Positions 4,405-5,876 of a stretch of DNA of 5,876 nucleotides are shown here, piece after piece (the first letter of the stretch is position 1; the number at the start of each line of letters is the position of its first letter). This DNA is from Candidatus Bathyarchaeota archaeon. Its GTDB lineage: Archaea > Thermoproteota > Bathyarchaeia > Bathyarchaeales > Bathyarchaeaceae. The DNA lies in assembly GCA_020344715.1 (NCBI GenBank), contig CP070828.1, forward strand, positions 77,962 to 83,837, given 5' to 3'. Below the pieces are notes generated by a model. It was not told the origin of the DNA. It did not search any database and saw only the letters and a list, made by a program, of their open reading frames with translations. Both the position numbers and the translations under genes were made by a program.

Positions 4405-5876
4405 TATTGAAGGGTTGTCCTATCGACTCTTCGGCAATATAGCGTCAAAGTTCCTGCAAAACGTCTTCGAATTCAAACATGAACTGAAAAAAGCAGGAAT
4501 GAAAATCTACCCCGAAACCTATATTTCTATGATGTTTTTTATTGCTATACTCACTACTCCAGTTACAGTAGCCGGCATTGTGCTTCTTTACATTTTCCAA
4601 TGGATTCCCCTTGTCTTTCTTGTACCGGCGCCAATTCTTGTTATGGTAATCTTTATGGTTACACCCTCGATGAAGGCTGGAGAAAGAGCTCGCGCTGTCG
4701 AAAGAGAGATGCCCTTTGCCGCGGCCTACATTACAGTCATGGCGACCGGTGGCATATCACCATACGTGAGTTTTCACAGACTCTCGAAAGTTGAATTGAT
4801 GCCTGCCATGCGCAGTGAAGCCCGAGAAATAATGCGTGATGTTGAGATTTTCGGCTTCGACCCATTAACTGCCCTGGTGAACTCGGCCAAAAATAACCCG
4901 TCAGATATGTACACCGACTTCATTTCTGGATATGCTTCCACCGTGATTACGGGGGGAGATATTGGGCACTTCCTCGAAAGAAAAACCGATGACATTTTCA
5001 GAGCGCGTTCTTTGAAGATCAAAGTTGCTGCTGAACGTTTGGGAACACTCCTCGAGTCTTTCATCATTGTGATGGTTCTCATGTCGCTTTGTTTCTATAT
5101 CCTGTTCAGCGTAGAGGCGATATATAGTACCGGAATGTCGCTTTACTCAACAATGATTATGTACACGTACCTCTTTGCCCCTATGCTTTCAATAGTATTC
5201 ATCTATCTTGCTCACGGCATGCAACCCAAAAGTCCGTTGAGTGAATGGCGGCCATACAAAGTTGCATTCTTGTCTTCGGTTGCTGGGGCTTTCGTGTTTA
5301 TGCTGTTGACCGGCTTTGTCGGGATTGTTTCCATACCAATCTTTGTTGATCAAGCTACCGCTGTGTCAATTGCACTCGTTGTGGCTACTGTGCCGTCAGC
5401 GATAGTTCACTATCGGATTTCATCGAGAAGACATCAAATCGAAAAAGGCATAGCAAGTTTCCTTCGAGATTTGACTGAAATACGAAAAACCGGGATGGCC
5501 CCAGAGAAGTGTATTGAAAATCTTGCTAAACGCAATTACGGCGAATTCAGTAAAGAATTGCAGAATATTTCCACGCAGCTATCTTGGGGTATCCCTCTAA
5601 GACAAGTTTTCATGGACTTCATGAACCGCACCAAAAGCTGGCTATCTCAACTTGTCATCTTCTTGCTCGTTGAGGCTATCGATGTAGGTGGTGGGACCAT
5701 AGCAATGATTGAATCACTCACACGATTCAACAACATGACGCAAGAAGTAGAAAAGGAAAAAAGAATGAACTCTCGCCCATACATGATCGTTCCTTACTTC
5801 GCCGCGATTATGCTAGTGTCAACAACTCTTTTGACTCTTCTATTCGTCGGCAAAACTGTGAGTATTGCAGGCGAGA
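4388..5876 (+). CDS. TadC/FlaJ-like membrane platform protein with two T2SSF domains, 3'-truncated by window edge
   Basis: An uninterrupted frame of 496 codons runs off the window. It encodes the polytopic platform on which the ATPase acts to insert pilins. Counting from TTG 4388, hydrophobic segments lie near 46-69, 73-92, 221-245, 256-276, 291-315, 322-341 and 466-488. Two cytoplasmic T2SSF (GspF/TadC) helical domains fall between them: the first at about 103-215, with REMPFAAAYITVMATGG (106-122) and a conserved-looking ITGGDIGHFLERK (187-199); the second at about 352-460, with FLRDLTEIRKTGMAPEKCIE (358-377) and VGGGTIAMIESL (433-444). This duplicated architecture is typical of archaeal FlaJ/TadC proteins of 550-600 residues, so only the end is missing. 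No ATG lies near the N-terminus. TTG 4388 has GGTG (4377-4380) seven bases upstream and overlaps the ATPase gene by 17 bases; TTG 4394 and TTG 4415 are alternatives. Confidence 0.94.
   Translation, partial: MALVHNIEGLSYRLFGNIASKFLQNVFEFKHELKKAGMKIYPETYISMMFFIAILTTPVTVAGIVLLYIFQWIPLVFLVPAPILVMVIFMVTPSMKAGERARAVEREMPFAAAYITVMATGGISPYVSFHRLSKVELMPAMRSEAREIMRDVEIFGFDPLTALVNSAKNNPSDMYTDFISGYASTVITGGDIGHFLERKTDDIFRARSLKIKVAAERLGTLLESFIIVMVLMSLCFYILFSVEAIYSTGMSLYSTMIMYTYLFAPMLSIVFIYLAHGMQPKSPLSEWRPYKVAFLSSVAGAFVFMLLTGFVGIVSIPIFVDQATAVSIALVVATVPSAIVHYRISSRRHQIEKGIASFLRDLTEIRKTGMAPEKCIENLAKRNYGEFSKELQNISTQLSWGIPLRQVFMDFMNRTKSWLSQLVIFLLVEAIDVGGGTIAMIESLTRFNNMTQEVEKEKRMNSRPYMIVPYFAAIMLVSTTLLTLLFVGKTVSIAGE

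Noticed and set aside
4600..4794. Plus-strand frame of 64 codons inside the platform gene
   Set aside because: It is out of phase with the long T2SSF-type membrane protein that spans the same bases.
1..5876. CRISPR arrays, insertion sequences, tRNA or rRNA genes
   Set aside because: No regularly spaced repeats, transposase motifs, terminal inverted repeats or tRNA-like cloverleafs were seen.

Overview
The window looks archaeal. It carries a class III (prepilin-peptidase type) signal peptide on a pilin-like protein, a single archaeal-style secretion/pilus ATPase of the TadA/GspE/FlaI family, a TadC/FlaJ-like membrane platform, Shine-Dalgarno-led short genes, TATA-like boxes and a T-rich terminator. 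The protein style (pilin N-terminus of the 'KKALSPVVAAIIL' type, small Roadblock-like proteins next to a TadA/TadC pair) suggests an uncultured TACK-lineage archaeon, perhaps Bathyarchaeia. That placement comes from pattern memory and was not tested by a search.

Layout, all genes on the + strand. Bases 2-118 hold the last 38 codons of a winged-helix (PadR-like) regulator cut by the window edge. Bases 247-654 encode a secreted pilin-like subunit. A compact run of small cytoplasmic genes follows: a helical/coiled-coil protein (738-1163), a Roadblock/LC7-like protein (1185-1619), a small beta-rich domain (1653-1997) and a second Roadblock/LC7-like protein (2005-2397). The reading frame of 1185-1619 continues in phase across one TAA into 1653-1997, so these two may be one two-domain protein split by a stop. 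Bases 2398-2787 are a gap with a T-rich terminator, a stem-loop, traces of a decayed ORF and a good TATA box. The assembly-motor pair comes last: the ATPase (2788-4404) and, overlapping it, the membrane platform protein (4388 to beyond the window edge).

How it may work together (inference): ATPase and platform protein would assemble the pilin, or other class III signal-peptide substrates, into a surface filament. The four small genes look like a cytoplasmic regulatory or adaptor module. Roadblock proteins typically scaffold or regulate Ras-like GTPases, and in Myxococcus the Roadblock protein MglB with the GTPase MglA controls type IV pili, so a similar link in an archaeon is the most interesting idea here. 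No GTPase and no prepilin peptidase lies in the window.
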